This document shows, piece by piece, positions 17,597-26,658 of a DNA stretch of 40,759 nucleotides. The notes under the pieces were generated by a model. That model saw only the letters and a program-made list of their open reading frames with translations, searched no databases and was not told the DNA's origin. The stretch comes from Eubacterium sp. Its GTDB lineage: Bacteria; Bacillota; Clostridia; Lachnospirales; Lachnospiraceae. Location: NCBI GenBank assembly GCA_017965495.1, contig JAGCPW010000033.1, forward strand, positions 1 through 40,759. The letters run 5' to 3'. The first letter of the stretch is position 1; every line of letters begins with the position of its first letter. Made by a program: the position numbers and the translations under genes.

Positions 17597-18914
17597 ACCA
17601 ATCGTAGCCATAGTTGGACGTCCAAATGTGGGTAAATCCACATTGTTTAATGCTTTGGCTGGCGAAATGATCTCTATAGTTAAAGACACACCGGGTGTTA
17701 CTAGAGACAGAATATATGCAAATATTGACTGGACAGGTCATCAGTTTACTATGATAGATACTGGTGGTATTGAGCCAGATAGTAATGATATCATCTTGAA
17801 GCAGATGCGTGAGCAAGCGCAAATTGCTATTGATACAGCTGATGTCATTATTTTTATGACTGATATTAAACAGGGTTTAGTAGATGCTGATTCAAAAGTG
17901 GCCGATATGCTTAGAAGAAGCGGAAAGCCTGTGGTTTTGGTTGTAAATAAGGTGGATAATTTCCAAAAACTAGAAGCTGACGTTTATGAGTTTTACAATT
18001 TAGGAATTGGTGATCCATATCCTATATCTTCAGCTAATAGATCTGGATTTGGAGATATGCTAGACCAAGTTGTTAAGTACTTTGAAAATCTTGAAGATAA
18101 TGATGAAGACGATGGGACACCAAAGGTAGCTATTATCGGAAAACCAAATGTTGGAAAGTCTTCGCTCATCAACAAGTTATCAGGCGATAATCGTGCAATA
18201 GTTTCTGATATAGCAGGAACGACAAGAGATGCTATTGATACTAAGCTAGAGTTTGAAGGTAGAGAATATATCTTTATTGACACTGCAGGTATGCGAAGGA
18301 AATCAAAGGTCAAAGAAGATATTGAAAGATATAGCGTGATTCGTGCAGTTACAGCTGTGGAGCGAGCAGATGTAGTTATTGTTTTAATTGATGCTGTGGA
18401 AGGTATCACAGAACAAGATGCTAAGATTGCAGGTATAGCACACGACAACGGCAAAGGAATTATAGTAGCCGTAAATAAGTGGGATGCTATAGAAAAGAAC
18501 GATAAGACTGTTTATAAATATAAAGATAATATAAAGAAAATTTTATCATTTATGCCTTATGCTGAAGTTATATTTATTTCAGCGCTTACTGGTCAGAGAT
18601 TAAATAAAATATTTGAAGCTATTGATGTAGTTATTTCGAATGCTTCACTTAGAATTGAGACTGGTACGCTTAATCAGATTATGGCAGAGGCAGTGGCACT
18701 TCAACAGCCACCTTCTGACAAAGGTAGAAGACTTAAACTTTTATATATTACACAAGTGGCAGTTAAACCACCTACTTTTGTTATATTTGTAAATGACAGA
18801 CAACTAATGCATTTCTCATATACGAGATATATAGAAAATAAAATAAGAGAGGCTTTTGGGTTTACTGGAACGCCACTTAGATTTATTATTAGAGAGAGGA
18901 AAGAAGAAAAATGA
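17589..18914 (+). CDS. der: Ribosome-associated double GTPase Der (EngA)
   Basis: Der is a GTPase with two G domains in tandem, needed for 50S subunit assembly. The 441-residue protein has P-loops GRPNVGKST (residues 10-18) and GKPNVGKSS (from 184), DTGGIE and [10 protein letters not shown] switch II motifs, and NKVD and NKWD G4 motifs. A KH-like C-terminal domain closes it ([10 protein letters not shown] to [12 protein letters not shown]). Its start lies 8 bases inside the previous gene, with AGGAG of that gene as the ribosome site. Its TGA overlaps the plsY ATG (ATGA). Confidence 0.97.
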   Translation: MSKPIVAIVGRPNVGKSTLFNALAGEMISIVKDTPGVTRDRIYANIDWTGHQFTMIDTGGIEPDSNDIILKQMREQAQIAIDTADVIIFMTDIKQGLVDADSKVADMLRRSGKPVVLVVNKVDNFQKLEADVYEFYNLGIGDPYPISSANRSGFGDMLDQVVKYFENLEDNDEDDGTPKVAIIGKPNVGKSSLINKLSGDNRAIVSDIAGTTRDAIDTKLEFEGREYIFIDTAGMRRKSKVKEDIERYSVIRAVTAVERADVVIVLIDAVEGITEQDAKIAGIAHDNGKGIIVAVNKWDAIEKNDKTVYKYKDNIKKILSFMPYAEVIFISALTGQRLNKIFEAIDVVISNASLRIETGTLNQIMAEAVALQQPPSDKGRRLKLLYITQVAVKPPTFVIFVNDRQLMHFSYTRYIENKIREAFGFTGTPLRFIIRERKEEK

Positions 18915-19606
18915 CAATAGCTTGGAAACTAATAATTTCATTTATAATAGGATATGTATTTGGAATGTTCAAAACAGGTCCAGTTTTAGCAAAGGTTAGA
19001 GGAATTGATCTATCAAAAACTGGCTCTGGTAATACTGGCATGACAAACACTATGCGCGCCCTAGGCAAAAAGGTAGGTATTTGGGCATTTGTCGGAGACA
19101 CACTCAAGATAATCATTCCTGTGTTTATTACATATTTTCTATTTGCTAAGTGCGGACATCCATACCCACAAGGAGAACATGTTTGCCTATTTTTAATGGT
19201 AACTTCTTTTGGAGGTATTCTAGGAGATATGTTCCCATTTTATAATGGATTTAAAGGTGGTAAAGGAGTGTCTAGTTATTCAGGAATGGTATTAACTCTT
19301 TTATTCTTAACTGGTGATTGGAAATTTACTGTTTTAGGACTAGCAGTATTCTTTACAACAATGTTTATCACAAGATATGTATCAGTAGGTTCACTTGTTT
19401 TGATTGTTTCTATATTTATTGAGTTTGTAGTATGGGGACAGTTGAATATGATTTATTCATTAGAAAAAAATCCTGAAGATAGAATTTATATTTATATCAT
19501 AGTATTTATTATAATGGTATTAGTATTTATAAGACATCGAGAAAATCTTAAACGTTTGGCTAACGGAACAGAGAATAAGATTGGACAGAAAAAGGAGGTC
19601 AAATAA
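18911..19606 (+). CDS. plsY: Glycerol-3-phosphate acyltransferase PlsY
   Basis: PlsY is an integral membrane enzyme that transfers the acyl group of acyl-phosphate (from PlsX) to glycerol-3-phosphate (from GpsA), giving lysophosphatidic acid. The 231-residue protein is somewhat longer than the roughly 200 residues common in the family, mostly by a polar C-terminal tail. The conserved motifs are present as [18 protein letters not shown] and [13 protein letters not shown]. Five or six hydrophobic segments are visible. It overlaps der by 4 bases and gpsA by 1 base, so enzyme and substrate supplier are coupled. Confidence 0.95.
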   Translation: MTIAWKLIISFIIGYVFGMFKTGPVLAKVRGIDLSKTGSGNTGMTNTMRALGKKVGIWAFVGDTLKIIIPVFITYFLFAKCGHPYPQGEHVCLFLMVTSFGGILGDMFPFYNGFKGGKGVSSYSGMVLTLLFLTGDWKFTVLGLAVFFTTMFITRYVSVGSLVLIVSIFIEFVVWGQLNMIYSLEKNPEDRIYIYIIVFIIMVLVFIRHRENLKRLANGTENKIGQKKEVK

Positions 19607-20625
19607 TGTCAAAAGTTACAGTATTAGGTGGTGGCGGATGGGCCATCGCTCTTGCAATGGTTTTATGTGAAAACGGAAATGACGTAACTATTTGGTCAGC
19701 TGTAGACAGAGAGGTAGAGGCTTTATCAAAAGATCGCGAGAACAAAGTTAGTTTACCTGGCATTATTATTCCAGACGAGATGAAAGTAACTGGAGATTTA
19801 GATGCTTGCGTAAAAGACACAGACGTTATTATCATGGCTGTGGCATCTTCATATGTCAGAGCTACTGCACATTCTTTGCAGGGCAAAATCAAAAAAGGTC
19901 AGATTATAGTTGATGTAGCAAAAGGTATCGAGCATGATACTTATAATACTATGACAGAAATTATTGTTGATGAGTTGCCTGATTGTGATCCAGTTGTTTT
20001 ATCTGGACCTAGTCACGCGGAAGAGGTTGCTAGACGAATTCCAACATCTGTTGTTATTGGTTCAAAGAACGAAGATACTGCAGAGTTTGTTCAAAAACTT
20101 TTTGCAAATGAATATTTTAGAGTATATAGAAGTCCTGATATGAAGAGTATTGAGTTGGGCGGAGCATTGAAGAACGTAATTGCTCTTGCCGCAGGTGTTA
20201 TTGATGGACTAGGCTTTGGTGATAATACTGAAGCTGCACTTATGACAAGAGGTATCAGCGAGATTACAAGACTTGGTGATGCTATGGGTGGCCATAAGAG
20301 AACTTTCTATGGCCTATCTGGAATGGGTGATTTGATTGTTACTTGTGCAAGTAAGCACTCTAGAAACAGAAGAGCCGGTGTACTTATTGGAAAAGGGTAC
20401 ACACTAGAAGAGGCTATTAAAGAGGTTAACATGGTAGTTGAGGGTGCTGTATCAGCTAAGGCTGCATACGAACTAACTCAAAAGTACGATATTGATGCGC
20501 CTATTATTAAGGCGGTTAATAAAGTTTTGTTTGAGGGTATGCCTCCACTTGACGCTATGAAATACTTAATGAACAGAAGATTAACTAACGAGTATATTGA
20601 TTTAGATTGGGAAGAAGACGAATAA
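19606..20625 (+). CDS. gpsA: Glycerol-3-phosphate dehydrogenase [NAD(P)+]
   Basis: GpsA reduces dihydroxyacetone phosphate to sn-glycerol-3-phosphate, the backbone for PlsY. The 339-residue protein begins with the dinucleotide-binding stretch VTVLGGGGWAIALA (Gly8-Gly11), a variant of the common GAGSWGTALA. The active-site region GGALKNVIALAAG holds the expected lysine at Lys189, followed by DGLGFGDNTEAALMTRG. AAGGAGG precedes the ATG, which overlaps the plsY stop. In spore formers spoIVA usually follows; here a cardiolipin synthase does. Confidence 0.96.
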   Translation: MSKVTVLGGGGWAIALAMVLCENGNDVTIWSAVDREVEALSKDRENKVSLPGIIIPDEMKVTGDLDACVKDTDVIIMAVASSYVRATAHSLQGKIKKGQIIVDVAKGIEHDTYNTMTEIIVDELPDCDPVVLSGPSHAEEVARRIPTSVVIGSKNEDTAEFVQKLFANEYFRVYRSPDMKSIELGGALKNVIALAAGVIDGLGFGDNTEAALMTRGISEITRLGDAMGGHKRTFYGLSGMGDLIVTCASKHSRNRRAGVLIGKGYTLEEAIKEVNMVVEGAVSAKAAYELTQKYDIDAPIIKAVNKVLFEGMPPLDAMKYLMNRRLTNEYIDLDWEEDE

Positions 20626-20631
20626 AACATA

Positions 20632-22206
20632 ATGAGAAAACAACACAGAAAAATTAATAAACCAGAAGGTAGAGCGAAGAGTGGTATTGGTTCATTTATC
20701 TTTAGTCGAATCTTTGCATTCTTCTTAATGGTTGCATTGCAGGTTGCGGTTTTTATTGCAATCACATATTATGCTGCCAGCTCTCAGATTATTTACGTAA
20801 TAATAGCAATCATTACTATTATTGTAATTATTTATATAGTGAACGATGACTCTGATCCTAACATGAAAATATGCTGGGTTATGCTTATGTTATTGCTTCC
20901 TACATTTGGAACATTAATGTATTTATATTTCAGATTCCAGCCTGCTTCACATTCACTTAAGAAAAAGTTAAAGAGAATTAGTGTGAAGTCAGAACGATAT
21001 TTGGTTCAGGATGAAAGAATGCTCAATGAGCTATTTTTACAAAATAAAAATATTGCATCATTAGCAAAGTTCGTTTACAAAAGTAATGATTTGCCAGTGA
21101 ATAGGAATACTAATGTAACGTATTTTAGAAGTGGTGAAGAAAAGTATAAAGCGCTAATTGAAAAGCTAGAAGAAGCTCAGGACTTCATTTTTATGGAGTA
21201 CTTTATTATTGGTCGTGGTAAAGTGTGGGATTCTATTTTAAGAGTTTTAGAAAAGAAAGTTCAGCAGGGTGTAGAAGTTCGCGTTATGTATGACGGAATT
21301 TGTTCATTCTCAAAACTTGATATCGGATATTATAAGAAACTACAGAAGAAAGGTATCAAGTCAAAGCCTTTTGCGCCAGCTAGACCATTTATCACAACTA
21401 ACCAAAACAACAGAGATCATAGAAAGATTTTAGTAGTAGATGGTAAGGTTGCTTTCACTGGTGGTATTAACTTATCTGATGAGTATATGAACGTGGTAGA
21501 ACACTACGGTTATTGGAAAGATACAGCAGTGATGGTGGAAGGCGATGCCGCCAAAAGTTTCACATTGTTATTCCTTAATATGTGGAATGTATCCGAAAAT
21601 ACTATTAGTAGTTTTGATAGATATCTAAATGTTGATATTCCGCCAGTCTATTCGGACAACGGATATGTAATGGCGTATGCAGACAATCCATTCAATCATT
21701 ATCAAGTTGGACATTCTGTATATTTGGACATCATTAACAATGCGACAAGATATGTGCATATTATTACACCATATTTGGTTTTGGATAATATTATGCTCAA
21801 TGCACTTAAGTTCGCCGCCAAAAGAGGCGTGGATGTAAAAATCATTATGCCAGGTATTCCAGATAAAAAGTATGCGTATTGTTTGGCGAGAACTTATTAT
21901 AAAGAATTAATTAGATGGGGAGTAGAAATTTATGAGTACGCACCAGGATTTACACATGCCAAGTCCTTTGTGGCGGACGATGAAGTAGCCACTTGCGGTA
22001 CTTATAATTTGGACTACAGAAGCTTATATTTGCATTTTGAAAATGGCTGTTTTATGTATAAATGTAGTTGTATAAAAGATATGGAAAAGGATTTCCAAGA
22101 GACTATGGAACAGTCTAGCAAAGTTACTTTGATGGGCTGCAAGAACAGACCGTTGTACTATAAAGCGATAGGAAAAGTGATGAGACTTATCGCTCCAATG
22201 CTATAA
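20632..22206 (+). CDS. cls: Cardiolipin synthase (phospholipase D family)
   Basis: This 524-residue membrane protein makes cardiolipin from phosphatidylglycerol. The N-terminus has three hydrophobic segments (about residues 20-45, 50-68 and 80-102). Two HKD catalytic motifs follow: HRKILVVDGKVAFTGG with His263 and Lys265, and HAKSFVADDEVATCGTYN with His442 and Lys444. Spacing and length fit bacterial cardiolipin synthases. The ribosome site is weak (GAAG in the end of gpsA), so it probably depends on coupling to gpsA six bases upstream. It completes the phospholipid cluster plsY-gpsA-cls. Confidence 0.93.
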   Translation: MRKQHRKINKPEGRAKSGIGSFIFSRIFAFFLMVALQVAVFIAITYYAASSQIIYVIIAIITIIVIIYIVNDDSDPNMKICWVMLMLLLPTFGTLMYLYFRFQPASHSLKKKLKRISVKSERYLVQDERMLNELFLQNKNIASLAKFVYKSNDLPVNRNTNVTYFRSGEEKYKALIEKLEEAQDFIFMEYFIIGRGKVWDSILRVLEKKVQQGVEVRVMYDGICSFSKLDIGYYKKLQKKGIKSKPFAPARPFITTNQNNRDHRKILVVDGKVAFTGGINLSDEYMNVVEHYGYWKDTAVMVEGDAAKSFTLLFLNMWNVSENTISSFDRYLNVDIPPVYSDNGYVMAYADNPFNHYQVGHSVYLDIINNATRYVHIITPYLVLDNIMLNALKFAAKRGVDVKIIMPGIPDKKYAYCLARTYYKELIRWGVEIYEYAPGFTHAKSFVADDEVATCGTYNLDYRSLYLHFENGCFMYKCSCIKDMEKDFQETMEQSSKVTLMGCKNRPLYYKAIGKVMRLIAPML

Positions 22207-22213
22207 AAGATTT

Positions 22214-22246
22214 AACCCCCATTCCCTTAGAAAATGGGGGTTTTTA
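22214..22246 (+). terminator. Intrinsic terminator after cls
   Basis: AACCCCCATT (22214-22223) pairs with AATGGGGGTT (22233-22242), followed by TTT. It ends the rbgA-cls run and lies 15 bases before the tyrS -35 box. Confidence 0.88.
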
Positions 22247-22260
22247 ATTGTTTGGCTAAC

Positions 22261-22289
22261 TTGTAAATGGATGTTTGTTTTGTTATAAT
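22261..22289 (+). promoter_or_regulatory. Promoter of tyrS
   Basis: TTGTAA (22261-22266) and TATAAT (22284-22289) are 17 bases apart, and TG at 22281-22282 makes an extended -10 element. The leader to the tyrS ATG is only about 25 bases, so there is no room for a T-box. Confidence 0.8.
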
Positions 22290-22320
22290 TTACACTTGAA
22301 TGCACAGTAAGGAGATTATT

Positions 22321-23547
22321 ATGAATACATACGAAGAATTAAAAGCAAGAGGACTTATTGCTCAGGTTACAGACGAGCAAAAGGTTGCAGATTTAATAAA
22401 TAAAGGTGAAGCTACTTTTTATATTGGATTTGACCCTACAGCAGACAGTTTGCATGTAGGTCACTTTATGGCGCTTTGCCTTATGAAAAGACTTCAAATG
22501 GCTGGAAATAAGCCTATAGCGCTTATCGGTGGTGGTACAGCAATGGTTGGAGATCCTACTGGAAAGACTGATATGCGTCAAATGATGACAAAAGAGACTA
22601 TTGATCATAACGTAGAAGCATTTAAGAAACAAATGAGCAGATTTATCGATTTTGAAGATGATAAAGCTCTTTTGGTGAATAATGCAGAATGGCTACTTGA
22701 TTTAAATTATGTTGATTTTATAAGAGAAATTGGTCCACATTTCTCTGTTAATACAATGCTTAGAGCTGAGTGTTATAAGCAGAGAATGGAAAAAGGACTA
22801 AGTTTTTTAGAGTTTAACTACATGATTATGCAAAGTTATGACTTTTATAAATTATTCCAGGATTACGGTTGTAATTTACAGTTTGGTGGAGATGATCAGT
22901 GGAGTAATATGCTTGGTGGTACTGAGCTTATTAGAAGAAAATTAGGTGAAGATGCATCAGCTATGACTATTACTTTGCTTCTAAATTCAGAAGGAAATAA
23001 GATGGGCAAAACTGTTTCAGGTGCCGTTTGGCTTGATCCTGAAAAGACTTCTCCATACGATTTCTATCAGTACTGGAGAAATGTTGATGATGCTGATGTA
23101 ATCAAATGCTTGAAGATGTTAACATTCCTACCTCTAGAGGAAATCGAGAAGATGGAATCTTGGGAAGGTAGTGAACTTAATAAAGCCAAAGAGATTTTGG
23201 CGTACGAGCTTACAAACTTAGTACATGGTGAAGAGGAAGCCAAAAAAGCTGATGCCGCCGCCAAGGCTATGTTTGAAAATGGTGGTGTGTCTGGTGACAT
23301 TCCAACTACTACATATCCAAAAGCAGAACTTGACGAAGGAATAGATATTCTTACTCTTTTGGTCGATGCAGAACTTGCTAAATCAAGAGGTGAAGGCAGA
23401 AGACTAGTTCAGCAAAATGGTGTGTCAGTAAATGGAGAAAAGGTTACAGAGATAGATGCCACATTTACTACAGATGATTACAACGAAGATGGAGTTATTC
23501 TTATTAAGAAGGGTAAGAAAGTATTCCATCAGATAAAAGCAGATTAA
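22321..23547 (+). CDS. tyrS: Tyrosyl-tRNA synthetase
   Basis: This class I synthetase charges tRNA-Tyr. The 408-residue protein has the HIGH motif as HVGH (His45-His48) in FDPTADSLHVGHFMAL. The KMSKS loop is KMGKT (Lys227-Lys230) and the tyrosine pocket is seen in YMIMQSYDFYKLFQDYG and GGDDQWSN. An S4-like RNA-binding domain forms the last 70 residues. AAGGAG at 22309-22314 selects the ATG at 22321 over an earlier in-frame start at 22300. alaS follows after 16 bases. Confidence 0.96.
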   Translation: MNTYEELKARGLIAQVTDEQKVADLINKGEATFYIGFDPTADSLHVGHFMALCLMKRLQMAGNKPIALIGGGTAMVGDPTGKTDMRQMMTKETIDHNVEAFKKQMSRFIDFEDDKALLVNNAEWLLDLNYVDFIREIGPHFSVNTMLRAECYKQRMEKGLSFLEFNYMIMQSYDFYKLFQDYGCNLQFGGDDQWSNMLGGTELIRRKLGEDASAMTITLLLNSEGNKMGKTVSGAVWLDPEKTSPYDFYQYWRNVDDADVIKCLKMLTFLPLEEIEKMESWEGSELNKAKEILAYELTNLVHGEEEAKKADAAAKAMFENGGVSGDIPTTTYPKAELDEGIDILTLLVDAELAKSRGEGRRLVQQNGVSVNGEKVTEIDATFTTDDYNEDGVILIKKGKKVFHQIKAD

Positions 23548-23563
23548 TATATTGGAGTTTATT

Positions 23564-26203
23564 ATGAAAAAATATGGTCTAAATGAATTAAGACAAATGT
23601 TTTTGGATTTCTTCAAGTCTAAGAACCATTTAGTAGTAAAGAGTTATTCTCTAGTTCCAGAGAATGATAACAGTTTGCTACTTATAAATGCTGGTATGGC
23701 ACCTCTTAAGCCTTACTTTACAGGTAAAGAGATTCCACCTAACACAAGAATGGCATCATGCCAGAAATGTATCAGAACTGGTGATATTGAAAACATCGGT
23801 ATTACTGACAGACATGGTACTTTCTTTGAGATGCTTGGAAACTTTTCTTTTGGTGATTACTTTAAGACTGAAGCTATCCATTGGTGTTGGGAGTTCTTGA
23901 CTGAAGTGGTTGGATTTGATCCAGACAGACTTTATCCATCAGTTTATGTGGAAGATGATGAAGCGTTTGCTATTTGGAGAGACGAAATAGGCATCTCTGA
24001 AGATAGGATTTTTAAATTTAATAAAGAAGACAACTTCTGGGAGCATGGCGCAGGTCCATGCGGTCCTTGTTCTGAAGTTTATTATGATCGTGGTGAGAAG
24101 TATAGTTGTGGAAAGCCTGACTGTACTGTAGGTTGTGACTGCGACAGATACATTGAAGTGTGGAACAATGTGTTTACACAGTTTGAAGGTGATGGTAATG
24201 GAAATTATACACCGCTTGACTTTAAGAACATTGATACAGGAATGGGTCTAGAAAGACTTGCTACAGCTGTTCAGGATGTTGAATCTATTTTTGACGTAGA
24301 TACAATTAGAGCAATCAGAGAGCATGTATCAAAGATTTCTGGAAAAGACTATAAAGAAAAACACGAGTGGGATGTTTCAATCAGAATTATTACAGACCAC
24401 ATTCGTTCAGCTACATTTATGATTTCTGATGGTATTATTCCATCAAACGAAGGTAGAGGTTATGTATTAAGGCGTCTTATCAGACGTGCTTGTCGTCATG
24501 CTAAGTTACTTGGAATAAATGAAGAGTTTTTGATTCCTTTGGCTGAGACAGTTATTAAGTCTTCTAAAGTTGGTTATCCAGAACTAGAAGATAAGAAGAG
24601 CATGATCTTTAACGTTCTAAAAGAAGAAGAGTCTAAGTTTAATAAAACTATTGATACAGGACTTCAAAAGCTTAATGAACTTTGCGATAAGATTGAAAGA
24701 AATAAGAAAGATACAGTCCGCGGCAAAGATGCATTTATGCTTTACGATACTTATGGATTCCCGCTAGAGCTTACAATTGAGATAGTGGAAGAAATGGGAT
24801 ACAAAGTAGATATCGATGGCTTTAACGAAGCTATGGAAGTTCAAAGAGAAACTGCAAGACAGGCTAGAAAAGAAACTAACTATATGGGAGCAGACGCTAC
24901 TGTATATGAAAAGTTAGATACTTCTTTGTCTTCGAAGTTTGTGGGATATGAACTTCTAGAAAATGAATCTAAAGTGACAGCTCTTACTTCAGAGACCGAC
25001 GTGGAATATGAATTAGCTGAAGGCGAAGTGGGAACTGTAGTGGTAGAAGAGACTCCTTTCTATGCTACTATGGGTGGTCAAAAAGGTGATACAGGTGTAA
25101 TCACAACTGAAAAAGGCGAGTTTGAAGTAACTGAAGCTATTAAATTACCAGGTGATAAAACAGGTCACGTGGGTAAAGTGGTTTCAGGAACTATCAAAGT
25201 GGGTGATTATGCAAAACTTAAAGTAGATGAAATCAACAGAAATTCTACAGCCAAGAACCACAGTGCTACGCACTTACTTCAGAAAGCACTTAAACTTATT
25301 TTAGGTGATCATGTAGAACAAGCTGGTTCTTATGTAGATGGCAATAGACTACGTTTCGACTTTAACCATTATCAGGCAATGACTCCAGAAGAGATTGCTA
25401 AGGTTGAAAATATTGTAAACGAAGAAATTGTAAGAGGACTAGATGTTATCACTTCTGAGATGAGCATGGAAGAAGCAAAAGAGACTGGCGCTACAGCTTT
25501 GTTTGGTGAAAAGTATGGCGCTACAGTTCGTGTTGTTTCTATGGGTGATTTTTCAATTGAGCTTTGTGGTGGTACACATGTTCCTAACACTAATATCATT
25601 TCTTCGTTTAAGATAGTATCAGAAACAGGTATTGCTTCAGGCGTTAGAAGAATAGAAGCGCTAACATCTACAGGTCTTATGGATTACTACAAAGACCTTG
25701 AGAATACTCTTAACGAGGCAGCTAAAGCTGCAAAGACTACTACTAATGATTTGGTAGCTAAGATTGCATCAATGAATGATGAAATCAAGCAAGTTGAGAG
25801 TGAGAATGAAAAGTTGAAAGCTAAGATGGCTTCAGATTCATTGGGAGATGCTTTATCTGATGTGGTTGAAGTATCTGGTGTTAAACTACTTGCTAAGAAG
25901 TTAGAAAACATAGATATGAATGAACTAAGAAACTTGAGCGATTCACTTAAAGAACAATTGGGCGAAGGCGTGGTAGTTTTAGTTTCATCAATGGCAGATA
26001 AAGCTAATATGGTAATCACTGCTACAGATGGCGCAATCGATAAAGGAGCGCACGCAGGAAATATGATTAAAGAACTTGCTAGCCTAATAGGTGGAGGCGG
26101 TGGAGGCCGTCCAAATATGGCTCAAGCAGGTGGTAAGAACCCAGCAGGTGCTGATGATGTGGTTTCTAAAGCATCTGAGGTATTGGCAGATCAGATCAAA
26201 TAG
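23564..26203 (+). CDS. alaS: Alanyl-tRNA synthetase
   Basis: This class II synthetase charges tRNA-Ala and edits mischarged Ser/Gly. The 879-residue protein has the catalytic core at residues 1-240, including MASCQKCIRTGDIENIG and GPCGPCSEVYYD. The editing domain carries the zinc-site motifs HSATH (His566, His570) and CGGTH (Cys668, His672). A coiled coil and the C-terminal DHHA1 domain follow, with its glycine-rich GGGGGGRPNMAQAGG. The ATG at 23564 has GGAG at 23554-23557; a TTG at 23552 in frame is not used since it overlaps that site. It is probably co-transcribed with tyrS. Confidence 0.97.
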   Translation: MKKYGLNELRQMFLDFFKSKNHLVVKSYSLVPENDNSLLLINAGMAPLKPYFTGKEIPPNTRMASCQKCIRTGDIENIGITDRHGTFFEMLGNFSFGDYFKTEAIHWCWEFLTEVVGFDPDRLYPSVYVEDDEAFAIWRDEIGISEDRIFKFNKEDNFWEHGAGPCGPCSEVYYDRGEKYSCGKPDCTVGCDCDRYIEVWNNVFTQFEGDGNGNYTPLDFKNIDTGMGLERLATAVQDVESIFDVDTIRAIREHVSKISGKDYKEKHEWDVSIRIITDHIRSATFMISDGIIPSNEGRGYVLRRLIRRACRHAKLLGINEEFLIPLAETVIKSSKVGYPELEDKKSMIFNVLKEEESKFNKTIDTGLQKLNELCDKIERNKKDTVRGKDAFMLYDTYGFPLELTIEIVEEMGYKVDIDGFNEAMEVQRETARQARKETNYMGADATVYEKLDTSLSSKFVGYELLENESKVTALTSETDVEYELAEGEVGTVVVEETPFYATMGGQKGDTGVITTEKGEFEVTEAIKLPGDKTGHVGKVVSGTIKVGDYAKLKVDEINRNSTAKNHSATHLLQKALKLILGDHVEQAGSYVDGNRLRFDFNHYQAMTPEEIAKVENIVNEEIVRGLDVITSEMSMEEAKETGATALFGEKYGATVRVVSMGDFSIELCGGTHVPNTNIISSFKIVSETGIASGVRRIEALTSTGLMDYYKDLENTLNEAAKAAKTTTNDLVAKIASMNDEIKQVESENEKLKAKMASDSLGDALSDVVEVSGVKLLAKKLENIDMNELRNLSDSLKEQLGEGVVVLVSSMADKANMVITATDGAIDKGAHAGNMIKELASLIGGGGGGRPNMAQAGGKNPAGADDVVSKASEVLADQIK

Positions 26204-26210
26204 ATTTTAT

Positions 26211-26242
26211 ACTGTGTGAGAGTCACAGTTAAAAAATATAAT
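26211..26242 (+). promoter_or_regulatory. Dyad and possible -10 element before the YbjQ gene
   Basis: ACTGTG (26211-26216) and CACAGT (26224-26229) form a perfect 6+6 palindrome with a 7-base centre. A TATAAT lies at 26237-26242, but without a convincing -35 box. The dyad lacks a following T-run, so it is not a terminator. It sits where an operator would cover the -35 region. This reading is inference. Confidence 0.4.
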
Positions 26243-26262
26243 TAAATATAGGAGGAACAAAT

Positions 26263-26574
26263 ATGATTTTAACAACAGCTTATGAAGTACCAGGAAAAGA
26301 TTATGAAATAATCGCATTAGTTAATGGTAACACTGTTCAGTCAAAGAACGCATTGAAAGATATCGGTGCTGGTTTGAAGAGTATCGTGGGTGGAGAACTT
26401 GGTTCTTACAAGAAAATGATCTCAGAAGCTAGAGAAACTGTTACTGAGAGAATGACTCAGATGGCTGAAGAGTTGGGTGCAGATGCTATCATTGGAGTTC
26501 GTTATGGTTCATCTAGTATTATGGAAGGTGCATCAGAACTTTTCGCATATGGTACTGCAGTAAAATTTAAATAA
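26263..26574 (+). CDS. YbjQ family (UPF0145) protein
   Basis: This 103-residue protein belongs to UPF0145/YbjQ, small pentamer-forming proteins often described as putative heavy-metal binding; the function is not settled. Family features are the N-terminal VPGKDYEIIALVNGNTVQSK, the central IVGGELGSYKKMISEARE and the near C-terminal ADAIIGVRYGSSSIMEG. AGGAGG precedes the ATG. It lies between alaS and a terminator and could be read through from tyrS-alaS or from its own weak promoter. Confidence 0.88.
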   Translation: MILTTAYEVPGKDYEIIALVNGNTVQSKNALKDIGAGLKSIVGGELGSYKKMISEARETVTERMTQMAEELGADAIIGVRYGSSSIMEGASELFAYGTAVKFK

Positions 26575-26583
26575 AAAATGATT

Positions 26584-26610
26584 AAGGGTGGCTTATAGCC
26601 ACCCTTTTTA
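26584..26610 (+). terminator. Intrinsic terminator after the YbjQ gene
   Basis: AAGGGTGGC (26584-26592) pairs perfectly with GCCACCCTT (26598-26606) around TTATA, followed by a short T-run. Confidence 0.88.
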
Positions 26611-26619
26611 TGTTATAAT
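26611..26619 (+). promoter_or_regulatory. Extended -10 promoter of the secreted-protein gene
   Basis: TGTTATAAT (TG at 26611-26612, TATAAT at 26614-26619) is a perfect extended -10 element. The -35 position falls in the terminator stem just upstream and matches poorly, which an extended -10 can compensate. Transcription would start near 26626. Confidence 0.55.
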
Positions 26620-26658
26620 TAATCTAGTAATTATTAAAAATTGTGCGGAGGTAGTGAA

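Noticed and set aside
22243-22320. T-box riboswitch before tyrS
   Set aside because: The leader after the promoter is only about 25 bases, with no specifier stem or TGGNACC-like T-box sequence. alaS likewise has only a 16-base gap.
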